Origin: Pseudodesulfovibrio sp. | GTDB taxonomy: Bacteria; Desulfobacterota; Desulfovibrionia; Desulfovibrionales; Desulfovibrionaceae | Direction: 5' to 3' | Assembly: GCA_016744135.1 (NCBI GenBank) | Contig: JADGEX010000002.1 | Coordinates: forward strand, 868,001-932,000 | Length of the DNA stretch: 64,000 bases | Part shown: positions 1 through 7,814 of the stretch, piece after piece | Position numbering within the stretch: position 1 is the stretch's first letter | Layout of the letters: each line of letters starts with the position of its first letter | Translations under genes and position numbers: made by a program | The notes under the pieces: model-generated | Seen by the model: only the letters and a program-made list of their open reading frames with translations | Databases searched by the model: none | Told to the model about the DNA's origin: nothing

Positions 1-657
1 GATGAGTGGCAGTTTGATATGCCAGAAAATTTCCCAGTGTGTGGCGCCGTCAATGATGGCTCCTTCCACCAGATCATGCGGAATGTTTAGCATGGCCGCG
101 TAGATCAGCATCATGGGAATGCCTACGAACTGCCAGACCGAGATGAGTGACAGGGTGACAAGAGTCGTGCCCTCTTGTCCCAGCCATGGCTGGAACCAGT
201 CTGTTAGGCCGATGAAGCTAAGAAGGGTTTCACTGACGCCCCAGAGTGGACTGAGGATGAGTTGCCAGATGAAGCCGATGATAACCACTGACAACATGGT
301 GGGTATGAAAATCAGTGTGCGGTACGTGGTGCGTCCCGTGAGTTTTGGCAGGCTGAGCAGGGCTGCCAGCATTATACCGATTGGATTTTGTACAAACATG
401 TGGACGCAGAAAAATTTAAAGTTGTTCAGAAGTGCGTTCCAGAACGGTTTGGACCATTGGGGGTCGGTGATCAGTGTGATGTAGTTGGCCAACCCTGAGA
501 AAGATAAAGCGTCATTGCCGTCAGTTGCATAGAGGCTTAATCGGATGGAATCGAGCAAAGGGTAGATCATGAACAATGTGTAGATGATCGTTGCCGGAGC
601 TAGGAATAGCACGATGTGGTGTGGGAAACGGGCGAACCTACCGCCTGATGCGCTCAT
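1..657 (-). CDS. Sugar ABC transporter permease (MalF/UgpA type), 3' end outside window
   Basis: The 219 codons present start at an ATG and run unbroken to the window edge, so the C-terminus is missing. The product is an inner-membrane channel subunit of a family-1 carbohydrate ABC importer. An N-terminal hydrophobic helix (IVLFLAPATIIYTLFMIY) is followed by a periplasmic loop and several membrane segments. The fragment ends in the permease 'EAA' loop (EGAIIDGATHWEIFWHIKLP), which docks on the ATPase. It follows the solute-binding protein on the same strand with a hairpin between. A second permease and the ATPase are expected just outside the window. The substrate is inferred from neighbours (MurQ, NagA, NagB-like) to be an amino sugar. 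Confidence 0.9.
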   Translation of the reverse strand, partial: MSASGGRFARFPHHIVLFLAPATIIYTLFMIYPLLDSIRLSLYATDGNDALSFSGLANYITLITDPQWSKPFWNALLNNFKFFCVHMFVQNPIGIMLAALLSLPKLTGRTTYRTLIFIPTMLSVVIIGFIWQLILSPLWGVSETLLSFIGLTDWFQPWLGQEGTTLVTLSLISVWQFVGIPMMLIYAAMLNIPHDLVEGAIIDGATHWEIFWHIKLPLI

Positions 658-682
658 TCTGATACCTTCGGAAAAACGTGAA

Positions 683-709
683 AAGGGACCCCCGTATGGG
701 AGTCCCTTT
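683..709 (-). terminator. Intergenic hairpin between binding-protein and permease genes
   Basis: A stem of about 8 bp (AAAGGGAC paired with GTCCCTTT) with C/G-rich inner pairs is followed on the minus strand by a short T run. Hairpins at this place commonly reduce expression of membrane subunits relative to the abundant binding protein; that role is inferred. Confidence 0.55.
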
Positions 710-721
710 GTTGTTGGATTG

Positions 722-1981
722 CTATTGTTGGGGCTTGTACCATTTTTCGAGACCGGCCTGCGTTTCCTTGGCAGCGTCCTCGGGAGTCATGGTGCCGTTG
801 ATGACCTGAGAGCTGACATTCCACAGCTGGTTCTCAAGGTTCGGGTTGCCACGTGAGAGGATCTGGTAGGAGTTACGGATGGTGGACTCATGCGTGTTGC
901 GCCAGTTGATGAATTCCTGGGCAACCGGGTCTTTCAGAGAAACCTTGTGGTTGGACAGGGGGAAGAAACCGGGCAGGGAATTTGCGTACAGTTCAGCAAA
1001 TTCGGGAGTGGATAACCATTCCAGGAACAGGCGAGCGGCTTCCTTGTTCGGAGAGGCGGCATTCAGGCCTAGTGCTATGTCGGTATGATCGGATATGTAC
1101 CCTTTGGTAGCGCCTTCTGGCAGCGGCGGGGGAAATGCACCGAATTTGAAATCGGCTTGAGTGTTGAATGTGGTGATGTCCCAGGAACCGGCGGGATAGA
1201 TAACGGCACGGCCAAGGGTGAACAGGTTCTGGCTGTCAGGATACTTCTGCGCCTTGAACCCTTTACCCATGTATGGTGCCCACTTAGCGAGCTGTTTCCA
1301 TGTATTGACATAGGGGGCATCGGTCAGCTTGGCGGTTCCGGCGATCAGCGCTTTGCGGCCTTCTTCGCCTCTCCAGTAGTTGGGACCGATGTTTTGGAAA
1401 CCCATGGTGGCAGCTTCCCACTGGTCGGCTGTGCCCAGTGACAGGGGCGTATAGTTACCGTCGGCTTTGATCTTTTCGAGAACCGTGAAGAATTCTGCTT
1501 CGGTTGTAGGAATGGACAGACCAAGTTCTTCGAAGATTTCCTTGTTGTATATGAAGCCGTGGATGACGGACGCCATTGGAACCGCAAAGGTGGATTTACC
1601 GTCATCGGTTTGCCATGCGGATTTGGCGACGTCGGAAAATTCTTTCATGCCTGCAAGATCGTTCAGATCAACAATGTAGCCCTTGTTGAACATTTCGAGG
1701 GAGGCGTCGAAGGGACGGCAGGTGATCAAGTCTCCTGCTGTTCCGCCAGCCAGTTTGGCATTGAGGCCTGCATTGTACTCTGCTGGAGGCATGGGAGTGA
1801 AGATGATTTTGATATCCGGGTGTTTCTTGCTAAATGCCGGAATGATGGTGTCGGTCCAGATGTCGCTGTCGTCATTGCGCCAGCTTTCGATTTTCAACGT
1901 AGTTGCGGCAAAGACACCGGTCGCGAGCATGCTGACGATCAGCAGCGCAGCCAGCGTGAATTCTGTAAGTCTTTTCAGCAT
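722..1981 (-). CDS. Family-1 extracellular sugar-binding protein of an ABC importer
   Basis: A 419-residue periplasmic binding protein (SBP_bac_1/MalE-like). The start chosen is the ATG preceded by a GGAGG ribosome site; it yields a classic signal peptide (MLKRLTEFTLAALLIVSMLA, cleavage near VFA/ATT). The upstream in-frame ATG would add 20 residues ahead of the signal and is unlikely. The mature protein has family-1 features such as the TLKIESWRND start, the SDIWTDTIIPAFSKKHPDI segment and the GRAVIYPAGSWD region. It sits between murQ and the permease gene in one minus-strand operon. MurNAc, GlcNAc or a small muropeptide sugar is the likely ligand, inferred from context only. Confidence 0.9.
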   Translation of the reverse strand: MLKRLTEFTLAALLIVSMLATGVFAATTLKIESWRNDDSDIWTDTIIPAFSKKHPDIKIIFTPMPPAEYNAGLNAKLAGGTAGDLITCRPFDASLEMFNKGYIVDLNDLAGMKEFSDVAKSAWQTDDGKSTFAVPMASVIHGFIYNKEIFEELGLSIPTTEAEFFTVLEKIKADGNYTPLSLGTADQWEAATMGFQNIGPNYWRGEEGRKALIAGTAKLTDAPYVNTWKQLAKWAPYMGKGFKAQKYPDSQNLFTLGRAVIYPAGSWDITTFNTQADFKFGAFPPPLPEGATKGYISDHTDIALGLNAASPNKEAARLFLEWLSTPEFAELYANSLPGFFPLSNHKVSLKDPVAQEFINWRNTHESTIRNSYQILSRGNPNLENQLWNVSSQVINGTMTPEDAAKETQAGLEKWYKPQQ

Positions 1982-2027
1982 CGGTTCCTCCCTGTTTAGG
2001 ATTTTGATGGACAATATACATCTCCAT

Positions 2028-2945
2028 TCAGACTTGAGCAATGTGAATCAGGGCTTCTCTCAGATTCTGTCCTGATTTATTCAATGCTTCCTGCGCCTGA
2101 GTCGGAGTCATTCCCTTGGCGACAAGCACGGCGGGCTTGACGGTGTAATGGGTTTGTTCGAGTGCATTTTCAGCAATTTCAAGAGATACATCGGCTATGG
2201 AGGCGACCACTCGGGCCGCTCTTTTTCGCAGTTTGGCATTATCCGGTTCAACATCAATCAACAGACCGTCATGAACATGTCCCAATCGGGTCATGACCAG
2301 TGTTGAAAACATGCCGAGAGCTGTTTTTTGTGAGGTCCCGGCCTTGAGACGGGTTGATCCGGCAATGACTTCCGGCCCTGTATCGAGCAGGATTGGGTGA
2401 TCGGCAATGCTGAGCAGACGGGATTCGGGGTTGTTCGCGAATCCGATGACCAGTGCGCCGTTATGTCTGGCTTGTTCAGCGAACAGGCAGGTGTAGGGAG
2501 TGTTGCCGCTGGCAGAGACCGTGACTACGACATCTTTGTCGAAAATTTTACTTTTTTTGAAGTCATTTAGCGCAGCGTTTTTGTCGTCATCGCCCGGAGT
2601 TGTGATGGTCAGGATGTTGTCGGAATCGTCAGCACGGTAAACGGCCAGACGGTTTTTCGGCCATCCGAAAGTGCATGGCAGTTCAATACCATCCAGCCCG
2701 GCCAGAACGCCGGAAGACCCTGCTCCCACATATATGAGTCGGCTTTTTTCGTTTTTCAGGCGAGCAACTGCACCAAGCGCAGCGGATTCGAGTTGTCCCA
2801 TGGCGGCTCTGACCGCAGATACTCCATTGATCTGGTCTTGCCACAGGTGGGTGAGGACGTCACGGGATGGCCATGTGTCGATACCGATGGAACGGGGTGA
2901 AGTGCGCTCTGTGGTGGCGCGTGGAGAATCCTTTTTTGTTGGCAT
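2028..2945 (-). CDS. murQ: N-acetylmuramic acid 6-phosphate etherase (MurQ)
   Basis: A cytoplasmic SIS-domain lyase that splits the lactyl ether of MurNAc-6-phosphate to GlcNAc-6-phosphate and D-lactate. Its 305 residues match the usual family length. Visible marks are the sugar-phosphate loop YVGAGSSGVLAG (residues 72-83), the following conserved glutamate (E88 in IELPCTFGW), a second SIS loop (VSASGNTPYT, about 143-152) and the long MurQ signature PEVIAGSTRLKAGTSQKTAL (191-210). First gene of the minus-strand operon and divergent from the kinase gene. Its product feeds the NagA homologue encoded on the plus strand. D-lactate released here is itself a common electron donor for sulfate reducers. 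Confidence 0.95.
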   Translation of the reverse strand: MPTKKDSPRATTERTSPRSIGIDTWPSRDVLTHLWQDQINGVSAVRAAMGQLESAALGAVARLKNEKSRLIYVGAGSSGVLAGLDGIELPCTFGWPKNRLAVYRADDSDNILTITTPGDDDKNAALNDFKKSKIFDKDVVVTVSASGNTPYTCLFAEQARHNGALVIGFANNPESRLLSIADHPILLDTGPEVIAGSTRLKAGTSQKTALGMFSTLVMTRLGHVHDGLLIDVEPDNAKLRKRAARVVASIADVSLEIAENALEQTHYTVKPAVLVAKGMTPTQAQEALNKSGQNLREALIHIAQV

Positions 2946-3070
2946 AGATAAGTGGGTAGCACAGAGACCTGTGTCGGGAAAGAAATTCGATTTACTTCGG
3001 TCACCGATTTTAAAGTATATGTTTGCCGTTGTCGCGTTAATTGAGTAGGCCCTCTAAAGGAGCGTAAACC

Positions 3071-3955
3071 ATGCAAGATGCCAAGTTTTTGGTTGGAGTA
3101 GACGGTGGCGGCACCAGATGCCGCGCTCGTATTTCCGATATGGATGGGAATATCCTGGGTGAAGGGCGAGGCGGACCAGCCAATACTCGTTTGGGTTTGG
3201 ATGTTGCGTTTGGGAGCATTATCGCTGCCACGGACATTGCCTTGGCCTCGGCAGGACTGAGTCTGGACAGGAAAAAAGACCTGCATGCCGGGCTTGGACT
3301 GGCTGGGGTTTCGCTACAGAGAGAGCGAACTTTGCTGGCCTCATACGATCATCCCTTTAAATCCATGACGATTGAATCCGATGCGTATATCGCGTGTCTT
3401 GGCGCACATAACGGTCAGGATGGCGGGATATTGATTCTCGGCACGGGTAGTTGCGGCTGTGCCATCCTCGGCGGAAGAGAACACACCGTCGGGGGCTGGG
3501 GGTTCGAAATTTCCGATCATGGGAGTGGTGCATTTATCGGGCATCAGGCGGTGCGTGGTTCCTTGCTCGCTTTTGAGGGGGTTATTCCCATGGGAGGGCT
3601 GGCGATTGAAGTCATGGATCGCCTTGGTAATTCTCCGGAAAGGGCCGTTCCATGGGCCGAACAAGCTACTCCCGCCAAATATGGTGCGTTTGCGCCTTTG
3701 GTTTCCCAATGGGCAGATGATGGCGATGAAATGGCCGAAGATATCATGCGTCAGGCTGGCCGGGATACAGCGTTGTTACTTCGTGCGTTGGCGGCAAAAG
3801 GGACTGACCGTGTCGTCATGATTGGTGGCGTGGCAAAGCCTATCAACAAATGGTTGCCAGAGGATGTCAGGCAGAGTCTCGTTTCTCCTCAGGGAGATTC
3901 TTTGGCTGGCGGGTTGCTTTTGGCACGAAAACACTGTGAAAAGACAGCTGTTTGA
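3071..3955 (+). CDS. BadF/BadG-type amino-sugar kinase (GlcNAc/MurNAc kinase)
   Basis: A 294-residue ASKHA-fold kinase. The phosphate-1 loop GVDGGGTRCRARISD (about residues 9-23) and the glycine-rich stretches GGILILGTGSCGCAILGG and GGWGFEISDHGSGAFIG are typical of BadF-type N-acetylglucosamine kinases, including the MurNAc/GlcNAc kinase MurK described from Clostridium. No phosphotransferase-system gene is seen, so an ABC importer delivering free sugar plus this kinase would supply MurNAc-6-P to MurQ and GlcNAc-6-P to NagA. An AAAGGAG ribosome site precedes the ATG. First gene of the plus-strand operon; only 3 nt separate it from the next gene. Confidence 0.88.
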   Translation: MQDAKFLVGVDGGGTRCRARISDMDGNILGEGRGGPANTRLGLDVAFGSIIAATDIALASAGLSLDRKKDLHAGLGLAGVSLQRERTLLASYDHPFKSMTIESDAYIACLGAHNGQDGGILILGTGSCGCAILGGREHTVGGWGFEISDHGSGAFIGHQAVRGSLLAFEGVIPMGGLAIEVMDRLGNSPERAVPWAEQATPAKYGAFAPLVSQWADDGDEMAEDIMRQAGRDTALLLRALAAKGTDRVVMIGGVAKPINKWLPEDVRQSLVSPQGDSLAGGLLLARKHCEKTAV

Positions 3956-3958
3956 GGA

Positions 3959-5002
3959 ATGGACGTTGTGATCGAACCGACTTCGACGTTGATGTACCGC
4001 GAAACTTGTGAAGCTCCTGCGGTGGTTGCTCTTCAGAAAGAGAAAAATGACTCTATCTGCGCTGAATTGGCATCCCGATACATGAAGACTCCTCCGCGTT
4101 TTGTGGCAACTTGTGCGCGTGGTAGTTCCGATCATGCCGCCAGTTATGCCAAATATCTCATGGAAGTTTATCTTGGTTTACCGGTCATGTCCGCCGCGCC
4201 GTCGGTGGGGTCCATTTATGGCAACCCGATGAACCTGCAAGGCTGTTTGTTTATTCTTATTTCTCAGTCCGGCAAAAGTCCCGACCTGCTTGCCAGTGCT
4301 CAGTGGGCGCGGGAGAACGGGGCATTCATTCTTGCTTTGGTCAATCAGGAAGAGTCCCCTGCTGCCGATATGGCTGATGCTGTTATCCCGTTGTTGGCTG
4401 GGCCGGAAAAGAGTGTGGCCGCTACCAAGTCATATATCGCTTCTTTGAGCACATTACTTCATTTTACTGCCGCCATGTCTGGAGATATGGCCTTGGGTAA
4501 TGCTTTCAATCGGTTGCCGGACAATCTGGACAAGGCTCTTTCGCTGTCTTGGGACGAAGCCGTGGAGCCGTTGGCCGATGCTGATAATCTTTTCGTGGTT
4601 GGACGTGGTTTGAGTTATGGCGTTGCCCTAGAGGCGGCGCTTAAGCTTAAGGAGACCTCTTCACTGCACGGAGAAGGTATCAGTGGTGCTGAAATTATGC
4701 ACGGCCCATTGGCCTTGATCCGTCGTCGTTCCCGGATTTTGATGTTTAGTCAGGAAGATGCGACCCGCCCGGGTCTGTTGGAGTTGGCCGAGGTCCTGCG
4801 TGGCAAAGGGGCCAAATTGTTCATGGCTGAAGAGGGACCTTCTGCTTCCGGGCGTCTTCCCGTTGTTTCCGGCATGCATCCGGCTGCCGCTCCGATTGCC
4901 ATGATTCAATCGTTTTACACTATGGCCAACCAACTTTCATTGGCGCGTGGCATGAACCCGGATAATCCACCTTCTCTTAAGAAGGTGACGGAGACGCTGT
5001 AA
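3959..5002 (+). CDS. SIS-domain glucosamine-6-phosphate deaminase (NagB-II type)
   Basis: A 347-residue protein with two SIS domains and no glutaminase domain, as in the NagB-II/AgaS group that converts glucosamine-6-P to fructose-6-P and ammonia. Seen: ATCARGSSDHAASYAKYLM (about 45-63), ISQSGKSPDLL, the conserved EKSVAATKSYIASL, and in the second SIS domain VVGRGLSYGVALEAALKLKE followed by EGISGAEIMHGP. Lack of the N-terminal Cys-nucleophile domain rules out glucosamine-6-P synthase (GlmS). The stop codon overlaps the nagA start by one base, indicating coupled translation. Confidence 0.88.
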   Translation: MDVVIEPTSTLMYRETCEAPAVVALQKEKNDSICAELASRYMKTPPRFVATCARGSSDHAASYAKYLMEVYLGLPVMSAAPSVGSIYGNPMNLQGCLFILISQSGKSPDLLASAQWARENGAFILALVNQEESPAADMADAVIPLLAGPEKSVAATKSYIASLSTLLHFTAAMSGDMALGNAFNRLPDNLDKALSLSWDEAVEPLADADNLFVVGRGLSYGVALEAALKLKETSSLHGEGISGAEIMHGPLALIRRRSRILMFSQEDATRPGLLELAEVLRGKGAKLFMAEEGPSASGRLPVVSGMHPAAAPIAMIQSFYTMANQLSLARGMNPDNPPSLKKVTETL

Positions 5003-6141
5003 TGCGCAGATATTTTACCAATGGACGAATTTTTACGGGTGATGCCATTTATGATGGTCTGAGCGTGGAAGTCGAAGACGGAAAGGTTGTTGCCCTGATT
5101 ACTGAGGGAGGTATGGCCTGTGGCGTCGAGGTCGTTGACCTTGGTGGTAATCTACTCGCTCCCGGTTTTATCGACGTACAGGTCAACGGTGGTGGCGGCG
5201 TTTTGTTCAATGATAGCCTCACCCCGGACGGCCTCAGGATTATTATCAACGCACACCGTCAATTTGGGACTACCGGATTGATGCCCACGCTTATTTCTGA
5301 CGGATGGGAAACCATGCTCAAGGCTGCCGATGCTGTTCGGCAAGGATTGCAGCAAGGAATATCCGGTCTGTTGGGAATTCATTTTGAAGGGCCATATATC
5401 AACCCCGAGCGCAAGGGGATTCATCAGGAAAATTTTGTCCGTGATGTGGACACAGGTGCATTGGAATTATTGTCTGCCGATGATCTGGGTGTCGTCATGA
5501 CTACGGTGGCCCCGGAGCGTGTGCCTAATGAGTATATTCGCTCTTTGGCTGATGTCGGGGTCAAGGTGTGCATCGGACATACCGCGGCAACCTATGATCA
5601 GGCTCGTGCAGGGCTGAGCGTCGGTGCGACCGGAGTTACCCATCTGTTCAATGCAATGTCGCCGTTGACCAGCCGTGAACCAGGCGTAGTAGGTGCTGCG
5701 CTGGAAGATCTTGAGAGCTGGGTAGGTGTCATCGCGGACGGACATCATATCCATTTTGCATCGTTGCGGGTGGCGGTTGCCGCCAAGAAACGGGGCAAGG
5801 TTATGCTGGTGACGGACGCTATGCCGAGTGTCGGGGCTAAGGATAAAAATTTTGTTTTGCAAGGGCAGCCTATTTTGGGGGACGATGGTCGTTGTCAGTC
5901 AGCAGAGGGTACCCTTGCAGGGTCCGATCTCAATATGGCTGCCGCTGTTCGGAATGCTGTTGAGCAATTGCATCTGCCTGTGGAAGAGGCGTTACGTATG
6001 GCGTCTTTGTACCCGGCGACCTTCCTTGGTTTGGAAGATCGTATGGGACGCATCGCTCTTGGTTGTCAGGCTGATTTTGTTTTGTTGGATGACGATTTTC
6101 GTGTGCTTGATACTTGGATTGCCGGAGATAATTCTTTATAA
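5002..6141 (+). CDS. nagA: N-acetylglucosamine-6-phosphate deacetylase
   Basis: A 379-residue amidohydrolase that removes the acetyl group from GlcNAc-6-P before deamination. The barrel motifs are in order: APGFIDVQVNGGGGVLFND (about 53-71; the first HxH of many amidohydrolases is replaced by the DxQ typical of NagA), the metal glutamate in GIHFEGPYINPERKGIH, histidines in CIGHTAATYDQA and THLFNAMSPLTSREPG, VIADGHHIH, and the catalytic aspartate in LVTDAMPSVG. Overlaps the deaminase stop by 1 nt. Length is standard. Confidence 0.95.
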   Translation: MRRYFTNGRIFTGDAIYDGLSVEVEDGKVVALITEGGMACGVEVVDLGGNLLAPGFIDVQVNGGGGVLFNDSLTPDGLRIIINAHRQFGTTGLMPTLISDGWETMLKAADAVRQGLQQGISGLLGIHFEGPYINPERKGIHQENFVRDVDTGALELLSADDLGVVMTTVAPERVPNEYIRSLADVGVKVCIGHTAATYDQARAGLSVGATGVTHLFNAMSPLTSREPGVVGAALEDLESWVGVIADGHHIHFASLRVAVAAKKRGKVMLVTDAMPSVGAKDKNFVLQGQPILGDDGRCQSAEGTLAGSDLNMAAAVRNAVEQLHLPVEEALRMASLYPATFLGLEDRMGRIALGCQADFVLLDDDFRVLDTWIAGDNSL

Positions 6142-6158
6142 ATGGGCAAGGTTGAATA

Positions 6159-7241
6159 ATGCAGGAACGAGTCAGAATATTGGTTGTCGGTCTGGGCAAT
6201 ATGGGACGTTCTCATGCCAAGGCGTATCATGCGTTAGATGGTTTCGAAATTGTGGGGTTGTGCAGTCGTCACGCCACGACCCTGAATGATCTTCCGCCTG
6301 AATTGATCGATTATCCACGGTTTGATGAGTATAACGAAGCGCTGGAATCGGTGAAGCCCGACGCAGTAAGTATCAACACCTATTCCGATACCCATGCAGA
6401 ATTTGCGTGCAGTGCTTTTGAGGCAGGCGCGCATGTCTTTTTGGAAAAGCCGATGGCTCCCACGGTTGAAGATTCCCAGCGGGTTGTTGATGCAGCCAAC
6501 AAGGCAAATCGCAAATTGGTTGTCGGATATATTCTACGTCATCATCCGTCATGGGAGAAATTTGTTGAGCTGGCACAAGGATTGGGCAAGCCGTTGGTTA
6601 TGCGCATGAACCTGAATCAGCAGTCCAGCGGCAGCGAGTGGGGTGTGCATAAGCAACTCATGCAGTCCATGTCTCCCATTGTTGATTGCGGTGTGCACTA
6701 TGTGGACATCATGTGCCTCATGAGCGGCGCAAAACCTGTGAAGGTCAATGCCATGGGAGTGCGACTGACAGATGAAATCGTGCCAGACATGTACAATTAT
6801 GGTCAGTTGCAGGTCTATTTTGATGATGGTTCCGTGGGTTGGTATGAAGCCGGATGGGGCCCTATGATGAGCGAAACTGCTTTTTTCGTGAAGGATGTTG
6901 TCGGTCCGGAAGGGTGTGTCAGTATTGTTGCCGCAGAACAAGCGGGGCAGGGGCCCGGGTCGTCGACTGTAGAAGGGCATACGCAGGCGAGTCGTTTGCG
7001 GTTGCATCACTCCCAAACCACTGCAGATGGGGCTTTTGTCAAAGAGGATGAATTGATTCAAGTGGAAGACGAACCCGATCACGATGGTTTGTGTTTTCGT
7101 GAGCAGGTTTATTTTCTTAAGGCAATTCAGGAAGATATAAATTTGACAGAACACATGCGAGATGCAGTCAATAGTTTGCGTATTGTTTTGGCCGCGGATA
7201 AATCAGTTCGTGAAGGCCAGCCTGTTTCTCTTGTAGAATAG
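6159..7241 (+). CDS. Gfo/Idh/MocA family oxidoreductase
   Basis: A 360-residue NAD(P)-dependent sugar dehydrogenase-like protein. The N-terminal Rossmann loop is VVGLGNMGRSHAKAYHAL (residues 9-26) and the family EKPMA motif follows at about 95-99 (VFLEKPMAPTVEDSQ). The C-terminal part has DCGVHYVDIMCLM, the usual catalytic histidine helix. Last gene of the operon, 17 nt after nagA and ahead of a strong terminator. The substrate cannot be read from sequence; oxidation or epimerisation of an amino-sugar derivative such as a 1,6-anhydro or uronic form is a guess from context. Confidence 0.88.
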   Translation: MQERVRILVVGLGNMGRSHAKAYHALDGFEIVGLCSRHATTLNDLPPELIDYPRFDEYNEALESVKPDAVSINTYSDTHAEFACSAFEAGAHVFLEKPMAPTVEDSQRVVDAANKANRKLVVGYILRHHPSWEKFVELAQGLGKPLVMRMNLNQQSSGSEWGVHKQLMQSMSPIVDCGVHYVDIMCLMSGAKPVKVNAMGVRLTDEIVPDMYNYGQLQVYFDDGSVGWYEAGWGPMMSETAFFVKDVVGPEGCVSIVAAEQAGQGPGSSTVEGHTQASRLRLHHSQTTADGAFVKEDELIQVEDEPDHDGLCFREQVYFLKAIQEDINLTEHMRDAVNSLRIVLAADKSVREGQPVSLVE

Positions 7242-7271
7242 TTTAAAAATACAATTGTTTTTTGATGAATT

Positions 7272-7305
7272 AAAAAGGGCGCACTCAATCGAGTGCGCCC
7301 TTTTT
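7272..7305 (+). terminator. Rho-independent terminator of the amino-sugar operon
   Basis: A near-perfect stem (AAAAAGGGCGCACTC paired with GAGTGCGCCCTTTTT) with loop AATC and a T run. It ends transcription after the Gfo/Idh gene. Confidence 0.92.
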
Positions 7306-7590
7306 GTGTTTGTGAAGAGTCTTGTTTGGTCATCTTCTAAGTTTAAAAAACAGGGGCTGAAGTCTTGCCATAAAAATTATAAAAATGTGGTGAAAATGTG
7401 TTCGGACGAATAAATTATATACTTTTTTGACGGGAAATAATTCTCTATCAAAAAAGTATGAAATCCTTGTGCCAGTTGGGTCAATGTGGTGAGTTGAGAA
7501 CGAATTTCAAAATACCTCCTAAAAAGGTTCCTCAATGTTTTTAGTGTTTTAATCTGTTTATAATAATAATTACTAACAATTGAAAACAGC
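7306..7590. other. AT-rich intergenic stretch upstream of the hmc operon
   Basis: This stretch holds no convincing gene on either strand. It is markedly richer in A/T than the genes on both sides (for example the TAATAATAATTACTAACAAT segment), as expected for an upstream promoter region. No tRNA, riboswitch or repeat was recognised. Confidence 0.6.
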
Positions 7591-7619
7591 TTGACGATTG
7601 TGATGGAATTAACATACCG
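7591..7619 (+). promoter_or_regulatory. Possible hmc promoter (-35 like TTGACG)
   Basis: TTGACG followed after 17 nt by ATACCG. The -35 is good and the -10 is poor, as expected of an activated or redox-controlled promoter. The proposed spacer carries a Rex-like element and the -10 overlaps a perfect palindrome. It would give a leader of about 190 nt before hmcA. Confidence 0.4.
7598..7615 (+). promoter_or_regulatory. Rex-like operator upstream of hmc
   Basis: TTGTGAT-GGAA-TTAACAT has the 7-4-7 layout of the Rex consensus (TTGTTAA-N4-TTAACAA) with three mismatches over 14 half-site bases. Rex senses NADH/NAD+ and regulates energy genes in sulfate reducers (known for the family); binding here is inferred. 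Confidence 0.35.
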
Positions 7620-7629
7620 GCTCGGTATG
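7613..7629. promoter_or_regulatory. Perfect 7-3-7 palindrome upstream of hmc
   Basis: CATACCG-GCT-CGGTATG is an exact inverted repeat just downstream of the possible -10. It does not match Rex, FNR or CRP consensus. An operator for one of the regulators encoded at the end of the cluster (Rrf2 type) is a reasonable guess. Confidence 0.45.
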
Positions 7630-7685
7630 GATAAAAACCTCGCGAATAGGTGGGTTATTAAATCTACCCATCCAGGAGGAGTTTT

Positions 7686-7799
7686 TTGACAAGTTTTAGG
7701 GCGCTGCCGGATGGCTGCGTCAGGGGGCCGGAAGAGGACCCGGAAACGGGACCTGAAGAACGGGCTGAAAGGTCGGTTCGTTGCCATCAACGCTTTTGA
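7686..7799 (+). CDS. Possible leader peptide (37 aa, TTG start) upstream of hmcA
   Basis: A strong ribosome site (AGGAGGAG at 7674-7681) with no known gene behind it is followed after 4 nt by TTG and 37 sense codons. The stop TGA lies 15 nt before the hmcA ATG, and the hmcA ribosome site starts at that stop. The peptide (starting TSFRALPDGC) is polar and charged, with no signal or membrane helix. It could serve translational coupling or control rather than function as a protein. No homology is recognised and it may be a chance frame. Confidence 0.35.
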   Translation: MTSFRALPDGCVRGPEEDPETGPEERAERSVRCHQRF

Positions 7800-7814
7800 G
7801 GAAAGGGATCACAC

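Noticed and set aside
6571..6586. Sigma-54-like TGGCAC followed by TTGG
   Set aside because: Inside the Gfo/Idh coding region, with no gene start downstream.
7377..7790. A 137-codon minus-strand frame in the hmc upstream region
   Set aside because: No ribosome site, composition typical of A/T-rich non-coding DNA, and it covers the promoter signals.
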